64,000 nt of DNA from Streptomyces sp. SUK 48 (lineage in GTDB: Bacteria; Actinomycetota; Actinomycetes; Streptomycetales; Streptomycetaceae). Location of the stretch: positions 2,108,001-2,172,000 of the forward strand of contig NZ_CP045740.1 of the NCBI RefSeq assembly GCF_009650765.1. Reading direction: 5' to 3'. The translations under genes and the position numbers were made by a program. The notes under the pieces were generated by a model. That model saw only the letters and a list, made by a program, of their open reading frames with translations. It searched no databases and was not told the DNA's origin. Shown one piece after another: positions 50,507-60,349 of this stretch (its first letter is position 1; each line of letters opens with the position of its first letter).

Positions 50507-50689
50507 TGCGGGTGGTGCTCGTTTCTGGCGGTGGCGGGCGGCCGGGTGACGGCCGCCGGTGCGAGCGGCGGGTGCGACGGGTGGCGTCGCGGGTGCGAGC
50601 GACGGGATGACGGTCGCGCCGACGGCCCCGGAATGGGTGGTTCCGAGGCCGCCGATCAGGATAATCCCTGGTCGGGGACGGGAACAGAC

Positions 50690-51700
50690 TCAGCGGCCGA
50701 GTGTGGCGACCAGCACGGCCTTGATGGTGTGCAGCCGGTTCTCGGCCTCGTCGAAGACGACGGAGTACGTCGATTCGAACACCTCGTCGGTGACCTCCAG
50801 GGAGGTCAGGCCGTACGCCTCGTGGATCTCCTGGCCGACCTTGGTGCCGAGGTCGTGGAAGGCGGGCAGGCAGTGCAGGAATCTGACGTCCGGGTTGCCG
50901 GTGGCGCGCAGCACGTCCATGGTCACGGCGTACGGCGCGAGCGCCTTGATCCGCTCGGCCCAGACCTCCTTGGGCTCGCCCATGGAGACCCACACGTCGG
51001 TGGCGACGAAGTCGGCGCCGCGGACGCCCTCCGCGATGTCCTCGGTCAGGGTGATCACCGCGCCGCTGGTCCTCGCCAGCTCGCGGGCGCGGGCCACGAT
51101 CGCGGGGGCGGGCCAGTACTCCTCGGGCGCGACGATCCGTACGTCCATGCCGAGCAGGGCGCCGGTGACCAGGTAGGAGTTGCCCATGTTGAAGCGGGCG
51201 TCGCCGAGGTAGGCGAAGGCCGTCTCCGTCAGCGGCTTGGCGCAGTGCTCGGTCATGGTGAGCACGTCGGCCAGCATCTGGGTGGGGTGCCAGTCGTCGG
51301 TGAGCCCGTTGTAGACGGGCACCCCGGCCCGGGCGGCCAGCTCCTCGACCTTGGCCTGGCTGTCGCCGCGGTACTCGATGCCGTCGAACATCCGGCCGAG
51401 CACCCGGGCGGTGTCCCCCACGGACTCCTTGTGCCCGATCTGCGAGCCGGACGGGTCGAGGTAGGTGGTGTGGGCACCCTGGTCGGCGGCCGCGACCTCG
51501 AACGCGCAGCGGGTGCGCGTCGAGGTCTTCTCGAAGATCAGTGCGATATTACGACCCCGGAGGTGCTGGATCTCGGTCCCGGCGCGCTTGGCGGCCTTCA
51601 GCTCCGCGGCCAGCTCGACCAGGCCGCGAAACTCCTCCCCGGTGAGGTCCAGCTCCTTGAGGAAGTGGCGGCCGGCGAGGGCGGTCGGGACTGTCGCCAT
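50690..51700 (-). CDS. arcB: Ornithine carbamoyltransferase (catabolic-type position)
   Basis: 336 residues. Carbamoyl phosphate site [20 protein letters not shown] near 55, [18 protein letters not shown] near 100, [23 protein letters not shown] near 133 (HPTQ) and the ornithine loop [10 protein letters not shown] near 270. Length fits catabolic OTCs. It sits between the permease and arginine deiminase, so it probably breaks down citrulline to ornithine and carbamoyl phosphate. Carbamate kinase is not in the window. Biosynthetic ArgF is the alternative. Confidence 0.92.
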   Translation of the reverse strand: MATVPTALAGRHFLKELDLTGEEFRGLVELAAELKAAKRAGTEIQHLRGRNIALIFEKTSTRTRCAFEVAAADQGAHTTYLDPSGSQIGHKESVGDTARVLGRMFDGIEYRGDSQAKVEELAARAGVPVYNGLTDDWHPTQMLADVLTMTEHCAKPLTETAFAYLGDARFNMGNSYLVTGALLGMDVRIVAPEEYWPAPAIVARARELARTSGAVITLTEDIAEGVRGADFVATDVWVSMGEPKEVWAERIKALAPYAVTMDVLRATGNPDVRFLHCLPAFHDLGTKVGQEIHEAYGLTSLEVTDEVFESTYSVVFDEAENRLHTIKAVLVATLGR

Positions 51701-51795
51701 GGGGGCGCTCCAGGGGTACGGGGGTACGACTACAGAGACTCTGGAATTCTATACGACCCTCAGTAAACTTATGCATCCCCCTGACGTGCGGGTTC
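51701..51795 (-). promoter_or_regulatory. AT-rich gap upstream of ornithine carbamoyltransferase, possible ArgR site
   Basis: 95 bp, clearly AT-richer than its surroundings, containing leftward ATGCATAAG and TATAGAAT. The ATGCAT core resembles actinobacterial ARG boxes as I remember them, and TATAGAAT could be a -10. Offered only as a candidate. Confidence 0.3.
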
Positions 51796-53019
51796 TCACA
51801 CAGGATCTCTCTCCACCGGACAGCTCATGCACCGGGGTCCGCCCCTGCCCCGCCCGAGCTCGCTGCCCGGGATCTCGATGACCTCGATGCCCTGCTTGCG
51901 CAGATGGGTGTTGGTGGTGGAGTTCCGTTCATAGGCGACGACGACGCCGGGTTCGACGGCGAGCACGTTGCAGCCGTCGTCCCACTGCTCGCGCTCGGCC
52001 GCGTGCACGTCCTGGGTGGCGGTCAGCACCCGGATCTCGCCGAGCCCGAGGGCGGCGGCGATCGCGCGGTGCATGTGCTCCGGCGGGTGGTCGGTGACCT
52101 TCAGCTCCTTCTCGCTCACGCCCGGTTCGATGGTGTACGAGCGCAGCATGCCGAGCCCGGCGTACTGGGTGAAGGTGTCGCCGTCGACCATCGTCATCAC
52201 CGTGTCGAGGTGCATGAAGGCGCGCCGCTTGGGCATGTCGAGCGCGACGATCGTCCGGGCGGAGCCGGCCGCGAACAGCTTGTGCGCGAGCATCTCCACG
52301 GCCTGCGGGGTGGTGCGCTCGCTCATCCCGACGAGGACCGCGCCGTTGCCGATCACCAGGACGTCCCCGCCCTCGATGGTGGAGGGGTAGTCGGCCTGGC
52401 CCTGGGACCAGATGTGGAAGCGCTCGTCACGGAAGAGCGGATGGTGCCGGTAGATCGCCTCGAAGTGGACGGTCTCGCGCTGCCGGGCGGGCAGCCGCAT
52501 GGCGTTGATGGAGACCCCGTCGTAGATCCAGGCGGAGGTGTCGCGGGTGAAGAGGTGGTTGGGCAGCGGGGCGAGGAGGAATTCGTCCAGGTCCATCACA
52601 TGGAAGCGGACGGAGGTCGGCTCCGCGTGGGCCGCCAGGAACTCCCGTTTGGTCATGCCGCCGACGAGGGCCTCGGCCAGTTCGCGGGCGGGCAGGTTCT
52701 CGAAGGCGGCGCGCAGATGGGAGGTGGCGAGGGGGCCGTACTCCCGCTCGTCGAAGACGCGGTCGAGGACCAGGGTGCGGGCCTCGGGCAGCTCCAGGGT
52801 CTCGACCAGCAGCTCGCCGAAGAGGTGGACGGCGACGCCCCGGTCGCGCAGGACGTCGGCGAACCCGTCGTGTTCGGCGCGGGCCCGGCGCACCCAGAGG
52901 ACGTCGTCGAAGAGGAGGGCGTCCTTGTTGCTGGGGGTGAGCCTTTTGAGCTCGAGATCAGGCCGGTGCAGGATGACGCGGCGCAGCCGCCCGGCCTCGG
53001 AGTCGACTTGGAATCCCAT
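51796..53019 (-). CDS. arcA: Arginine deiminase
   Basis: 407 residues from ATG at 53019 (AGGA upstream); earlier in-frame starts are less likely. Pentein-fold landmarks: [70 protein letters not shown], the catalytic His in [11 protein letters not shown] and the catalytic Cys in [14 protein letters not shown] at the very end. It converts arginine to citrulline and ammonia. With OTC and the permease it forms an arginine deiminase set on one strand. Confidence 0.95.
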   Translation of the reverse strand: MGFQVDSEAGRLRRVILHRPDLELKRLTPSNKDALLFDDVLWVRRARAEHDGFADVLRDRGVAVHLFGELLVETLELPEARTLVLDRVFDEREYGPLATSHLRAAFENLPARELAEALVGGMTKREFLAAHAEPTSVRFHVMDLDEFLLAPLPNHLFTRDTSAWIYDGVSINAMRLPARQRETVHFEAIYRHHPLFRDERFHIWSQGQADYPSTIEGGDVLVIGNGAVLVGMSERTTPQAVEMLAHKLFAAGSARTIVALDMPKRRAFMHLDTVMTMVDGDTFTQYAGLGMLRSYTIEPGVSEKELKVTDHPPEHMHRAIAAALGLGEIRVLTATQDVHAAEREQWDDGCNVLAVEPGVVVAYERNSTTNTHLRKQGIEVIEIPGSELGRGRGGPRCMSCPVERDPV

Positions 53020-53121
53020 GTGACCATCCTGACCACCGGGGACCGGATTCACCCGCCTGTCGGCCATTTCGGAGCGCTCTTGTTGCGACTTCAGTTCGAT
53101 CACCCGACCGGGGGGTGCTTT

Positions 53122-53170
53122 TCGTCCACTTGACGACAACGGGGAGTTCCGCTTATCGTCTTGACGACGA
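53122..53170 (+). promoter_or_regulatory. Paired inverted repeats upstream of the SPFH gene
   Basis: Two copies of TCGTC-Nx-GACGA (starting near 53123 with a 5-nt spacer and near 53157 with a 2-nt spacer) contain the direct repeat CTTGACGAC at 53129 and 53160. They lie 20 to 70 bp before the SPFH start and look like operators for an unknown regulator. Confidence 0.4.
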
Positions 53171-53191
53171 AAAGAAGCGAGGGGGAGCCCC

Positions 53192-54322
53192 ATGGCCGAC
53201 ATCACCCGGCGCCTCGGCTGGCGCCATCTGCGGGGCACACCGACCGCGCACATCCGCCACCACCGCTCCGGGACACTGCTGCACGACGGCCCCGGACTCA
53301 GCTTCTGGTTCCGCTCGCTGACGGCGGCGCTCTCCGAAGTGCCGGTGGACGACCGTGAATTGGCGATGACCTTCCACGCCCGTACGGCCGACTTCCAGGA
53401 CGTGACGGTGCAGGCGACGGTCACCTACCGCATCGGCGACCCGGCACTCGCCGCCGCCCGGCTCGACTTCTCGGTCGACCCGGACACCGGCGCCTGGCGG
53501 GGCACACCGCTGGAGCAACTGGCCACCCTGCTCACGGAGACGGCGCAGGAGCACGCCCTGGACGTACTGGCCCGTACGCCGCTGTCGGCCGCGCTGACCG
53601 ACGGGGTGAGCGCGGTGCGCGAACGGCTCGCGGCCGGGCTCGCGGCGCAGCCCCGGCTGCCGGAGACCGGGGTGGAGGTGGTCGCGGTGCGCGTGGTGGC
53701 CGTACGCCCGGAGCCCGAGGTGGAACGGGCGCTGCGCACCCCCGCGCGGGAGCAGATCCAGCAGGAGGCGGACCGGGCGACGTACGAGCGGCGCGCGGTG
53801 GCCGTCGAGCGGGAGCGCACGATCGCCGAGAACGAGCTGGCCAGCCGCATCGAACTCGCCCGGCGCGAGGAGCAGTTGGTGGAGCAGCGTGGCACCAACG
53901 CACGGCGCGAGGCGGAGGAGCAGGCGGCCGCGGACGCGGTACGGGCGGACGCCGAGGCGGCACGCACGGTACGGCTGGCCGAGGCGGAGGCGACGCGTAC
54001 GGTACGGCTCGCCGAGGCCGAGGCGGACAAGGCGGTACGGCTGGCGCGCGCGACGGCGGAGCGGGAGCGCGAGGTGGGAGAGGCGCAAGCGCAGGCGCGG
54101 GCGGCGTGGCTGCGGGTGCACGGCGAGGCGGACGTGGCGACGCTGCACGCGCTGGCGGCGATGCGGGTGGCGGAGAACCTGCCGGACATCGAGAGCGTGA
54201 CGATCTCGCCGGATGTGCTGACGGGGCTGCTGGCGAAGCTCGGCGGGGCGGGCTCCGGACCGGGAACGGCCTCCGGCTCCGGCTCGGCCTCGGGCTCCGG
54301 CTCCGGTGGGGCCGGGGCGTGA
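53192..54322 (+). CDS. SPFH/band 7 domain protein
   Basis: 376 residues. The band 7 domain spans about 10-190 ([81 protein letters not shown]). A long charged coiled coil follows (about 175-310) with repeats [25 protein letters not shown], then a Gly/Ser-rich tail. There is no N-terminal membrane segment, so association with membranes would be peripheral. Its stop overlaps the next gene (GTGA). Conserved in Streptomyces beside Pnkp; role unknown. Confidence 0.85.
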   Translation: MADITRRLGWRHLRGTPTAHIRHHRSGTLLHDGPGLSFWFRSLTAALSEVPVDDRELAMTFHARTADFQDVTVQATVTYRIGDPALAAARLDFSVDPDTGAWRGTPLEQLATLLTETAQEHALDVLARTPLSAALTDGVSAVRERLAAGLAAQPRLPETGVEVVAVRVVAVRPEPEVERALRTPAREQIQQEADRATYERRAVAVERERTIAENELASRIELARREEQLVEQRGTNARREAEEQAAADAVRADAEAARTVRLAEAEATRTVRLAEAEADKAVRLARATAEREREVGEAQAQARAAWLRVHGEADVATLHALAAMRVAENLPDIESVTISPDVLTGLLAKLGGAGSGPGTASGSGSASGSGSGGAGA

Positions 54323-55209
54323 GTCTCGCGCCGCGGGCCGTGCTGGTCCATCGCACCACGGAGTACGCGGAGTTGGTCGCCCGGTACGGCACCCACGGCC
54401 AGGCCGCGTTCGTGCTCGCCTCCCGGGGCCGGGACATCGAGGAGATCGCGGCCCGGCACCAGGGGACGCGGCGGGCGCTGGCGGAGGTGGCGGCGGCCGT
54501 GCCGCTCACCTGGCGGCAGGCCCGGGTGGAACGCGCGGACCTGGAACGGTTCCTGTTCGCGCCCGAGGACGTCGTCGTGGTCGTCGGCCAGGACGGGCTG
54601 GTCGCCAATGTGGCCAAGTACCTGACCGGGCAGCCGGTGATCGGCATCGACACCGACCCGGGACGCAACCCGGGGGTGCTGGTGCGGCACCGGCCGCGGG
54701 ACGCGGCGAAGCTGCTCGCGGCGCCGGGCGGCGGGTGCGAGGAGCTGACGATGGTGGCGGCGGAGGCCGACGACACGCAGCGGCTGGTCGCGCTCAACGA
54801 GGTCTACCTCGGCGCCCCGGGCCACCAGACCGCCCGGTACCGCCTGGGTCTCGACGGCGACAGGGGTGCCGTCGAGGCCCAGGCATCCTCCGGGGTCCTG
54901 GTGGGCACGGGCACGGGCGCCACCGGCTGGCTGCGCTCCCTGTGGCAGGAGCGGGGCGCACAGCTCCCCCTGCCCGCCCCCACCGAGCCCCGCCTCCTGT
55001 GGTACGTCCGCGAGGCATGGCCCTCCCCGGCCACCGGCACGACCCTGGTCTCCGGACAACTGGACGCGTCCGCCGCGCTGACCCTCACCGTGGAGTCCGA
55101 CCACCTGATCGCCTTCGGCGACGGCATCGAGACCGACGCACTCCAGCTGACGTGGGGCCAGCGGGTGCGGGTCGGGGTGTGGGGTGAGCGGCTGCGCCTG
55201 GTGGGGTGA
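54319..55209 (+). CDS. NAD kinase-like protein
   Basis: 296 residues from GTG at 54319, overlapping the SPFH stop. The NAD kinase fold is read from VVVVGQDGLVANVAKYLTGQPVIGIDTDPGRNPGVLV, where GGDG appears as GQDG, and from SSGVLVGTGTGATGWLRSL. It differs from housekeeping NAD kinases in lacking the usual NE/D motif spacing. Translational coupling to the SPFH gene suggests a joint job. Specificity for NAD is not certain. Confidence 0.7.
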   Translation: MSLAPRAVLVHRTTEYAELVARYGTHGQAAFVLASRGRDIEEIAARHQGTRRALAEVAAAVPLTWRQARVERADLERFLFAPEDVVVVVGQDGLVANVAKYLTGQPVIGIDTDPGRNPGVLVRHRPRDAAKLLAAPGGGCEELTMVAAEADDTQRLVALNEVYLGAPGHQTARYRLGLDGDRGAVEAQASSGVLVGTGTGATGWLRSLWQERGAQLPLPAPTEPRLLWYVREAWPSPATGTTLVSGQLDASAALTLTVESDHLIAFGDGIETDALQLTWGQRVRVGVWGERLRLVG

Positions 55210-55230
55210 GGCCACCAGGCGCGGGCCGCG

Positions 55231-57771
55231 TCACAGCCGGGGGTCCACCGGTTCGGATTCCAGGGACAGGATGCCGAAGACCGCCTCGTGGACCCGCCAC
55301 AGCGGCTCGCCGGCGGAGAGGCGGTCCAGTGCTTCCAGGCCGAGGGCGTACTCGCGCAGGGCGAGGGAGCGCTTGTGGTTGAGGAAGCGGCGGCGCAGCC
55401 GGGCGAGGTTGTCGGGGCGGGTGTACTCCGGGCCGTAGATGATCCGGAGGTACTCGCGGCCCCGGCACTTGATGCCGGGCTGGACCAGGCGGCCGTCCGG
55501 GCGGTGGGCCAGGGCGGTGAGGGGCTTGACGACCATGCCCTCGCCGCCGCGGCCGGTCATCTCCAGCCACCAGTCGATGCCCGCCCGTACCGATTCCGGG
55601 TCGCCCGTGTCGACGTAGAGGCGTCGGGTGGTGGCCAGGAGACCGGTTCCGTCGTGCTCCACCAGGCGGTCCAGCAGGGCCAGTTGCTCGTCGTGCGGGA
55701 GCGCGGCGAGGCTGCGGCCCTCGGCGGCGAGGATCTGGAAGGGGGCCAGGCGGACGCCGGCGAGGCCGTCGGTGGTCCAGCAGTAGCGCCGGTACGCGGC
55801 GGTGAACGCGGCCGCGTCCGCCGCGCGTTCCCGCTGCCGGTCGAGCAGCTCGCCCACCTCCGCGCCCCGGGACGCCGCCGCCTCCAGCGCGGCCAGCGCA
55901 CCCGGGAACACCGCCCCGGACGCCGCGCCGACGGCCGCGTACTGACTGCGCAGCAGCCCCGCCGCCTTCAGCGACCACGGCATCAGCTCGGCGTCCAGCA
56001 GCAGCCAGTCCGTGTCCAGTTCGGACCAGAGACCGGCGTCGGAGACCGCCGTGCGCAGCCGGGCCAGGATCTCCTCCGTGGTCTTCTCGTCGTCGAGGAA
56101 GGGGCGCCCGGTACGCGTGTACAGCGCGCCCGTCGGCCCGTCCACACCGAACCGCTTCGTCGCCGCCGAAGCGTCCCGGCACACCAGGACCACGGCCCGC
56201 GAGCCCATGTGCTTCTCCTCGCACACCACCCGCGCGACCCCGTCCGCCGCGTACTGCGCGAACGCCTCCCGCGGGTGCTCCAGATAGCCGTCCACCCCGG
56301 AGGTGGCCGTCGGCGCCATGGTCGGCGGGAGATACGGCAGCAGGCGCGGGTCGATCGCGAAGCGGCTCATGACCTCCAGGGCAGCCGCCGCGTTCTCCTC
56401 GCGGACCGCGACCATGCCGGCGTGCCGGGTCTCGACCGCCCGGCGGCCCCGCACATCGGCGAGGTCCAGCGGCCGCCCGTCCGCCCCGCCGGGCGCCTCG
56501 GTGCGCAGCGGGCGCGTCGGCTCGTACCAGACCCGCTCGGCCGGTACGCCGACCAGTTCCCGCTCCGGCCAGCGCAGCGCGGTCAGCCTGCCGCCGAAGA
56601 CGGCGCCGGTGTCCAGGCAGATGGTGTTGTTGAGCCAGGTCGCCTCCGGCACCGGGGTGTGGCCGTAGACGACCGCCGCCCGGCCCCGGTAGTCCTCCGC
56701 CCACGGGTAGCGCACGGGCAGGCCGAACTCGTCGGTCTCGCCCGTGGTGTCGCCGTACAGGGCGTGTGAGCGGACCCGGCCGGAGGTGCGGCCGTGGTAC
56801 TTCTCGGGCAGTCCGGCGTGGCAGACGACGAGCCCGCCGCCGTCCAGGACGTAGTGGCTGACCAGCCCGTCGAGGAACGTCCGTACCCGCGCCCGGAACT
56901 CCTCGCTCTCGCCCTCCATCTGGGCGATGGTCTCGGCGAGGCCGTGGGTGTGCTGGACCTTGCGGCCCTTGAGGTAACGGCCGTACTTGTTCTCGTGGTT
57001 GCCCGGCACGCACAGCGCCCGGCCGGACTCGACCATCGACATCACCCGGCGCAGCACCCCCGGGGAGTCCGGGCCGCGGTCGACCAGGTCGCCGACGAAG
57101 ACGGCGGTACGGCCCTCGGGGTGGACGCCGTCCACGTAGCCCAGCTTGCCCAGCAGCGAATCCAGTTCGGCGGAGCAGCCGTGGATGTCGCCGATGATGT
57201 CGAAGGGGCCGGTGAGGTGCGTGAGGTCGTTGAAGCGCTTCTCGGTGACGACGGTGGCGCTCTCGGCCTCCTCGGCGCCGCGCAGCACATGCACCTTGCG
57301 GAAGCCCTCGCGCTCCAGGTGGCGCAGCGAGCGGCGCAGTTCGCGGATGTGCCGCTGGATGACCCGGCGCGGCATGTCGGCGCGGTCGGTGCGGGCCGCG
57401 TTGCGCTCGGCGCACACCTCCTCCGGCACGTCCAGGACGATGGCGATGGGCAGCACGTCGTGCTTCCTGGCCAGTTCGATCAGCTGGCGGCGGCTGTCCT
57501 GCTGCACGCTGGTGGCGTCCACGACGGTGCGGCGCCCGGCGGCGAGCCGCTTGCCGGCGATGTAGTGCAGGACGTCGAAGGCGTCGCGGGTGGCGCCCTG
57601 GTCGTTCTCGTCGTCGGAGACCAGGCCGCGGCAGAAGTCGGAGGAGATCACCTCGGTGGGCTTGAAGTTCCGGCGGGCGAAGGTGGACTTGCCGGAGCCG
57701 GAGGCGCCGATCAGGACCACGAGGGAGAGGTCGGTGACGGGCAGGGCCCGCCCCTTGCGTGTCTCGGTCAT
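55231..57771 (-). CDS. pnkp: Bacterial polynucleotide kinase-phosphatase-ligase (Pnkp)
   Basis: 846 residues from ATG at 57771, overlapping the Hen1 stop (ATGA). Three modules in order: 5' kinase with P-loop GASGSGKST near 24; a calcineurin-type phosphatase with FDIIGDIHGC, VFVGDLVDRG, CVPGNHENKYG and VYGHTPVP between about 185 and 400; and a ligase-like adenylyltransferase with EEKHMGSRAV near 510 and EGMVVKPL near 740. This is the RNA-repair enzyme that seals cut tRNAs after Hen1 methylation. A longer open frame extends rightwards but is an in-frame shadow. Confidence 0.93.
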   Translation of the reverse strand: MTETRKGRALPVTDLSLVVLIGASGSGKSTFARRNFKPTEVISSDFCRGLVSDDENDQGATRDAFDVLHYIAGKRLAAGRRTVVDATSVQQDSRRQLIELARKHDVLPIAIVLDVPEEVCAERNAARTDRADMPRRVIQRHIRELRRSLRHLEREGFRKVHVLRGAEEAESATVVTEKRFNDLTHLTGPFDIIGDIHGCSAELDSLLGKLGYVDGVHPEGRTAVFVGDLVDRGPDSPGVLRRVMSMVESGRALCVPGNHENKYGRYLKGRKVQHTHGLAETIAQMEGESEEFRARVRTFLDGLVSHYVLDGGGLVVCHAGLPEKYHGRTSGRVRSHALYGDTTGETDEFGLPVRYPWAEDYRGRAAVVYGHTPVPEATWLNNTICLDTGAVFGGRLTALRWPERELVGVPAERVWYEPTRPLRTEAPGGADGRPLDLADVRGRRAVETRHAGMVAVREENAAAALEVMSRFAIDPRLLPYLPPTMAPTATSGVDGYLEHPREAFAQYAADGVARVVCEEKHMGSRAVVLVCRDASAATKRFGVDGPTGALYTRTGRPFLDDEKTTEEILARLRTAVSDAGLWSELDTDWLLLDAELMPWSLKAAGLLRSQYAAVGAASGAVFPGALAALEAAASRGAEVGELLDRQRERAADAAAFTAAYRRYCWTTDGLAGVRLAPFQILAAEGRSLAALPHDEQLALLDRLVEHDGTGLLATTRRLYVDTGDPESVRAGIDWWLEMTGRGGEGMVVKPLTALAHRPDGRLVQPGIKCRGREYLRIIYGPEYTRPDNLARLRRRFLNHKRSLALREYALGLEALDRLSAGEPLWRVHEAVFGILSLESEPVDPRL

Positions 57772-59231
57772 GCCGCCTTCGCCTCCTTCTCGGCGCGGAG
57801 AGTGAACAGGGCCAGCTGGGTGGGCGGTCCCACCTCGGGGTCGTCGGGTCCGACGGGCGCGAACTCGACCTCGTACGCGTGCCGTTCGGCGACCTCGGCG
57901 GCCCAGGCGCGGAACTCGGCGCGGGTCCACTCGAAGCGGTGGTCGCCGTGCCGGACGTGTCCCGCGGGCAGGGTCTCCCAGCGGACGTTGTACTCGACGT
58001 TCGGGGTGGTCACGACGACCGTGCGGGGACGGGCGTGCCCGAACACGGCGTACTCCAGGGCGGGCAGCCGGGGCAGGTCGAGGTGTTCGATGACCTCGCT
58101 GAGCACGGCGGCGTCGTAGCCCTTGAGCCGCTGGTCGGTGTAGGCGAGCGAGCCCTGCGTCAACTGGACGCGGGACGCCTGCCGTTCGCCCATCCGGTCG
58201 AGCCCCAGCCGACGGGCGGCGATGGTGAGGGCCCGGACGGAGACATCCACCCCGACGATCTCGGTGAACCGGACGTCCTTGAGCAGTTCCTGCACCAACT
58301 GCCCCTGGCCGCAGCCGAGATCGAGCACCCGGGCGGCGCCGCGGGCGCGCAGCGCGGTGAGGATCGCCTCCCGGCGCAGCACCGCGAGCGGGGTCGGCTT
58401 CTCCTCCGCCTCGGTCTCCTCGCCGACCGCGTTGTCGATCGACTCGACCTCGCTGTCGTCGGCCTCGGCGAGCCGCACCAGTTCCAGTGCCTCGCGCGCC
58501 TGCCGGGTCAGCGACCAGCGGCGGGAGAGATAGCGGCTGGTGATCAGCTGCTGCTCCGGGTGGCCGGGCAGCCAGCCCTCGCCGGCCCGCAGCAGCTTGT
58601 CGACCTCGTCGGCGGAGACCCAGTAGTGCTTGGCGTCGTCGAGGACCGGCAGCAGGACGTACAGGTGGCGCAGCGCCTCGGCGAGGGTCAGCGTCTCGGA
58701 CTCCAGCACGAGCCGGACGTACCGCGAGTCGCCCCACTGCGGGAACTCCGTGTCCAGCGGCACCGGTTCGGCGTCCACGGTCCAGCCCAGCGGCTCGAAC
58801 AGCCGCCGTACGAGCGCGGCGCCGCCGCGGGCGGGCAGGGCCGGGACCTCGATGCGCAGCGGCAGCGGCGCGGCGGCCCGCTCGGGGCGGGCGGCGCAGA
58901 TCCCGCGCATGGCGCTGGAGAAGACGCCGCTCAGCGCGACGGCGAGGAGGGAGGAGGCGGCGTACGGGCGGTCGTTGACGTACTGCGCGAGGGCCGCGTC
59001 GGGGGCGCCGCCGCGGCCCTTGCCCTTGCCGCGCCGCACCAGCGCCGCGGGGTCGGTCTCCAGCAGCAGGGCGGCCGTGCAGCGCGCGTCGTCCGCCTCC
59101 GGGTAGAAGACGTGCGCGGTGCCGTAGGACGTGGAGAAGCGCTGTGCCTTGCCCGGGTGCTTGTGCAGCAGGTACCCGAGGTCGGTGGCCGGGTGGGCGG
59201 CGTCGCCGCGGAGAGAGATCGTCAGGAACAC
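57768..59231 (-). CDS. hen1: 3'-terminal RNA ribose 2'-O-methyltransferase Hen1
   Basis: 487 residues from GTG at 59231, giving the standard start VFLTISLRGDAAHPATDLGYLLHKHP; the frame extends 30 codons further upstream without the family's sequence. The N-terminal ligase-activating domain (about 1-240) is followed by an SAM methyltransferase: RVLDLGCGQGQLVQEL near 300, VGVDVS, the metal-binding AVLSEVIEHLD near 365 and HVRHGDHRFEWTRAEF near 420. It marks the 3' ribose at the break before sealing by Pnkp. The two genes overlap by 4 bp. Confidence 0.93.
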   Translation of the reverse strand: MFLTISLRGDAAHPATDLGYLLHKHPGKAQRFSTSYGTAHVFYPEADDARCTAALLLETDPAALVRRGKGKGRGGAPDAALAQYVNDRPYAASSLLAVALSGVFSSAMRGICAARPERAAAPLPLRIEVPALPARGGAALVRRLFEPLGWTVDAEPVPLDTEFPQWGDSRYVRLVLESETLTLAEALRHLYVLLPVLDDAKHYWVSADEVDKLLRAGEGWLPGHPEQQLITSRYLSRRWSLTRQAREALELVRLAEADDSEVESIDNAVGEETEAEEKPTPLAVLRREAILTALRARGAARVLDLGCGQGQLVQELLKDVRFTEIVGVDVSVRALTIAARRLGLDRMGERQASRVQLTQGSLAYTDQRLKGYDAAVLSEVIEHLDLPRLPALEYAVFGHARPRTVVVTTPNVEYNVRWETLPAGHVRHGDHRFEWTRAEFRAWAAEVAERHAYEVEFAPVGPDDPEVGPPTQLALFTLRAEKEAKAA

Positions 59232-59334
59232 GTGTCCGAGTCTGGCCGCCCGGGCACCCCGCTGACCACCGGTTTTCACGCCTCCGGACGGCTTTGTACA
59301 GGGTTGCGCGCGCAACGGCATGCATCATGGACGC

Positions 59335-60258
59335 ATGGATCTTCGAGTCTTCACCGAACCTCAGCAGGGCGCGACCTACGACACGCTTCTGCGTGTCGCC
59401 AAGACCGCCGAAGAGCTGGGCTACGACGCGTTCTTCCGCTCCGACCACTATCTCCACATGGGTGGCGCGGACGGCCTGCCCGGCCCCACCGACGCCTGGA
59501 TCACCCTCGCCGGCATCGCCCGGGAGACCAGCCGTATCCGGCTCGGCACCCTGATGACGGCCGGTACCTTCCGCCTCCCCGGCGTGCTGGCCATCCAGGT
59601 GGCGCAGGTCGACCAGATGTCCGGCGGCCGGGTGGAGCTGGGCCTCGGCTCCGGGTGGTACGAGGAGGAGCACAAGGCGTACGGCATCCCGTTCCCGAAG
59701 GAGAAGTTCGGGCGGCTGGAGGAGCAGCTGGCGATCGTCACGGGGCTGTGGGAGACGCCGATCGGCGAGCGCTTCGACTACGACGGCACCTTCTACCAGT
59801 TGCAGGACTCCCCCGCGCTGCCGAAGCCGGCGCAGAGCCGGGTGCCGGTGCTCATCGGCGGTCACGGCGCCAAGCGCACGCCGGCGCTGGCGGCGGAGTA
59901 CGCCACCGAGTTCAACATCCCCTTCGCCTCCGTCGAGGACAGCGAGCGGCAGTTCGACCGGGTGCGGGCGGCGGCCGAGGAGCGCGGGCGCAAGGGCGAC
60001 GACCTGGTGTACTCCGCCGCGCTGGTCGCCTGTGTCGGCAAGGACGACGCCGAGGTCGCGCGGCGGGCGGCGGCCATCGGCCGCGAGGTGGACGAGCTGA
60101 AGGCGAACGGTCTCGCGGGTTCTCCGGCGGAGGTGGTGGACAAGCTGGGGCGCTATGCCGCGGTGGGTTCGGGGCGGGTCTACCTGCAGATGCTGGACCT
60201 GGACGACCTGGCCCACCTGGAGCTGATCGCGTCCGAGGTCATGCCGCACGTGGCCTGA
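59335..60258 (+). CDS. LLM-class F420-dependent oxidoreductase
   Basis: 307 residues, ATG at 59335 (ATG 59320 is alternative). Luciferase-like barrel: LRVFTEPQQGATYDTLLRVAKTAEELGYDAFFRSDHYLHM, RLGTLMTAGTFRLPGVLAIQVAQVDQMSGGRVELGLGSGWYEEEHKAYGIPFP and PVLIGGHGAKRTPALAAEYA. This subgroup (TIGR03560-like, as I recall) commonly uses F420. It is divergent from hen1 with a 14-bp palindrome in between. Conserved and probably unrelated to the neighbouring repair genes. Confidence 0.88.
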   Translation: MDLRVFTEPQQGATYDTLLRVAKTAEELGYDAFFRSDHYLHMGGADGLPGPTDAWITLAGIARETSRIRLGTLMTAGTFRLPGVLAIQVAQVDQMSGGRVELGLGSGWYEEEHKAYGIPFPKEKFGRLEEQLAIVTGLWETPIGERFDYDGTFYQLQDSPALPKPAQSRVPVLIGGHGAKRTPALAAEYATEFNIPFASVEDSERQFDRVRAAAEERGRKGDDLVYSAALVACVGKDDAEVARRAAAIGREVDELKANGLAGSPAEVVDKLGRYAAVGSGRVYLQMLDLDDLAHLELIASEVMPHVA

Positions 60259-60349
60259 CGGGGCGACCGGCACCGTCGCCCGCGGGCGGTGCCGCGCGCC
60301 GCTCCGGGAACCTTGGCGCGAACCGTCGTACCCGACTCCCGCGCGGCGG

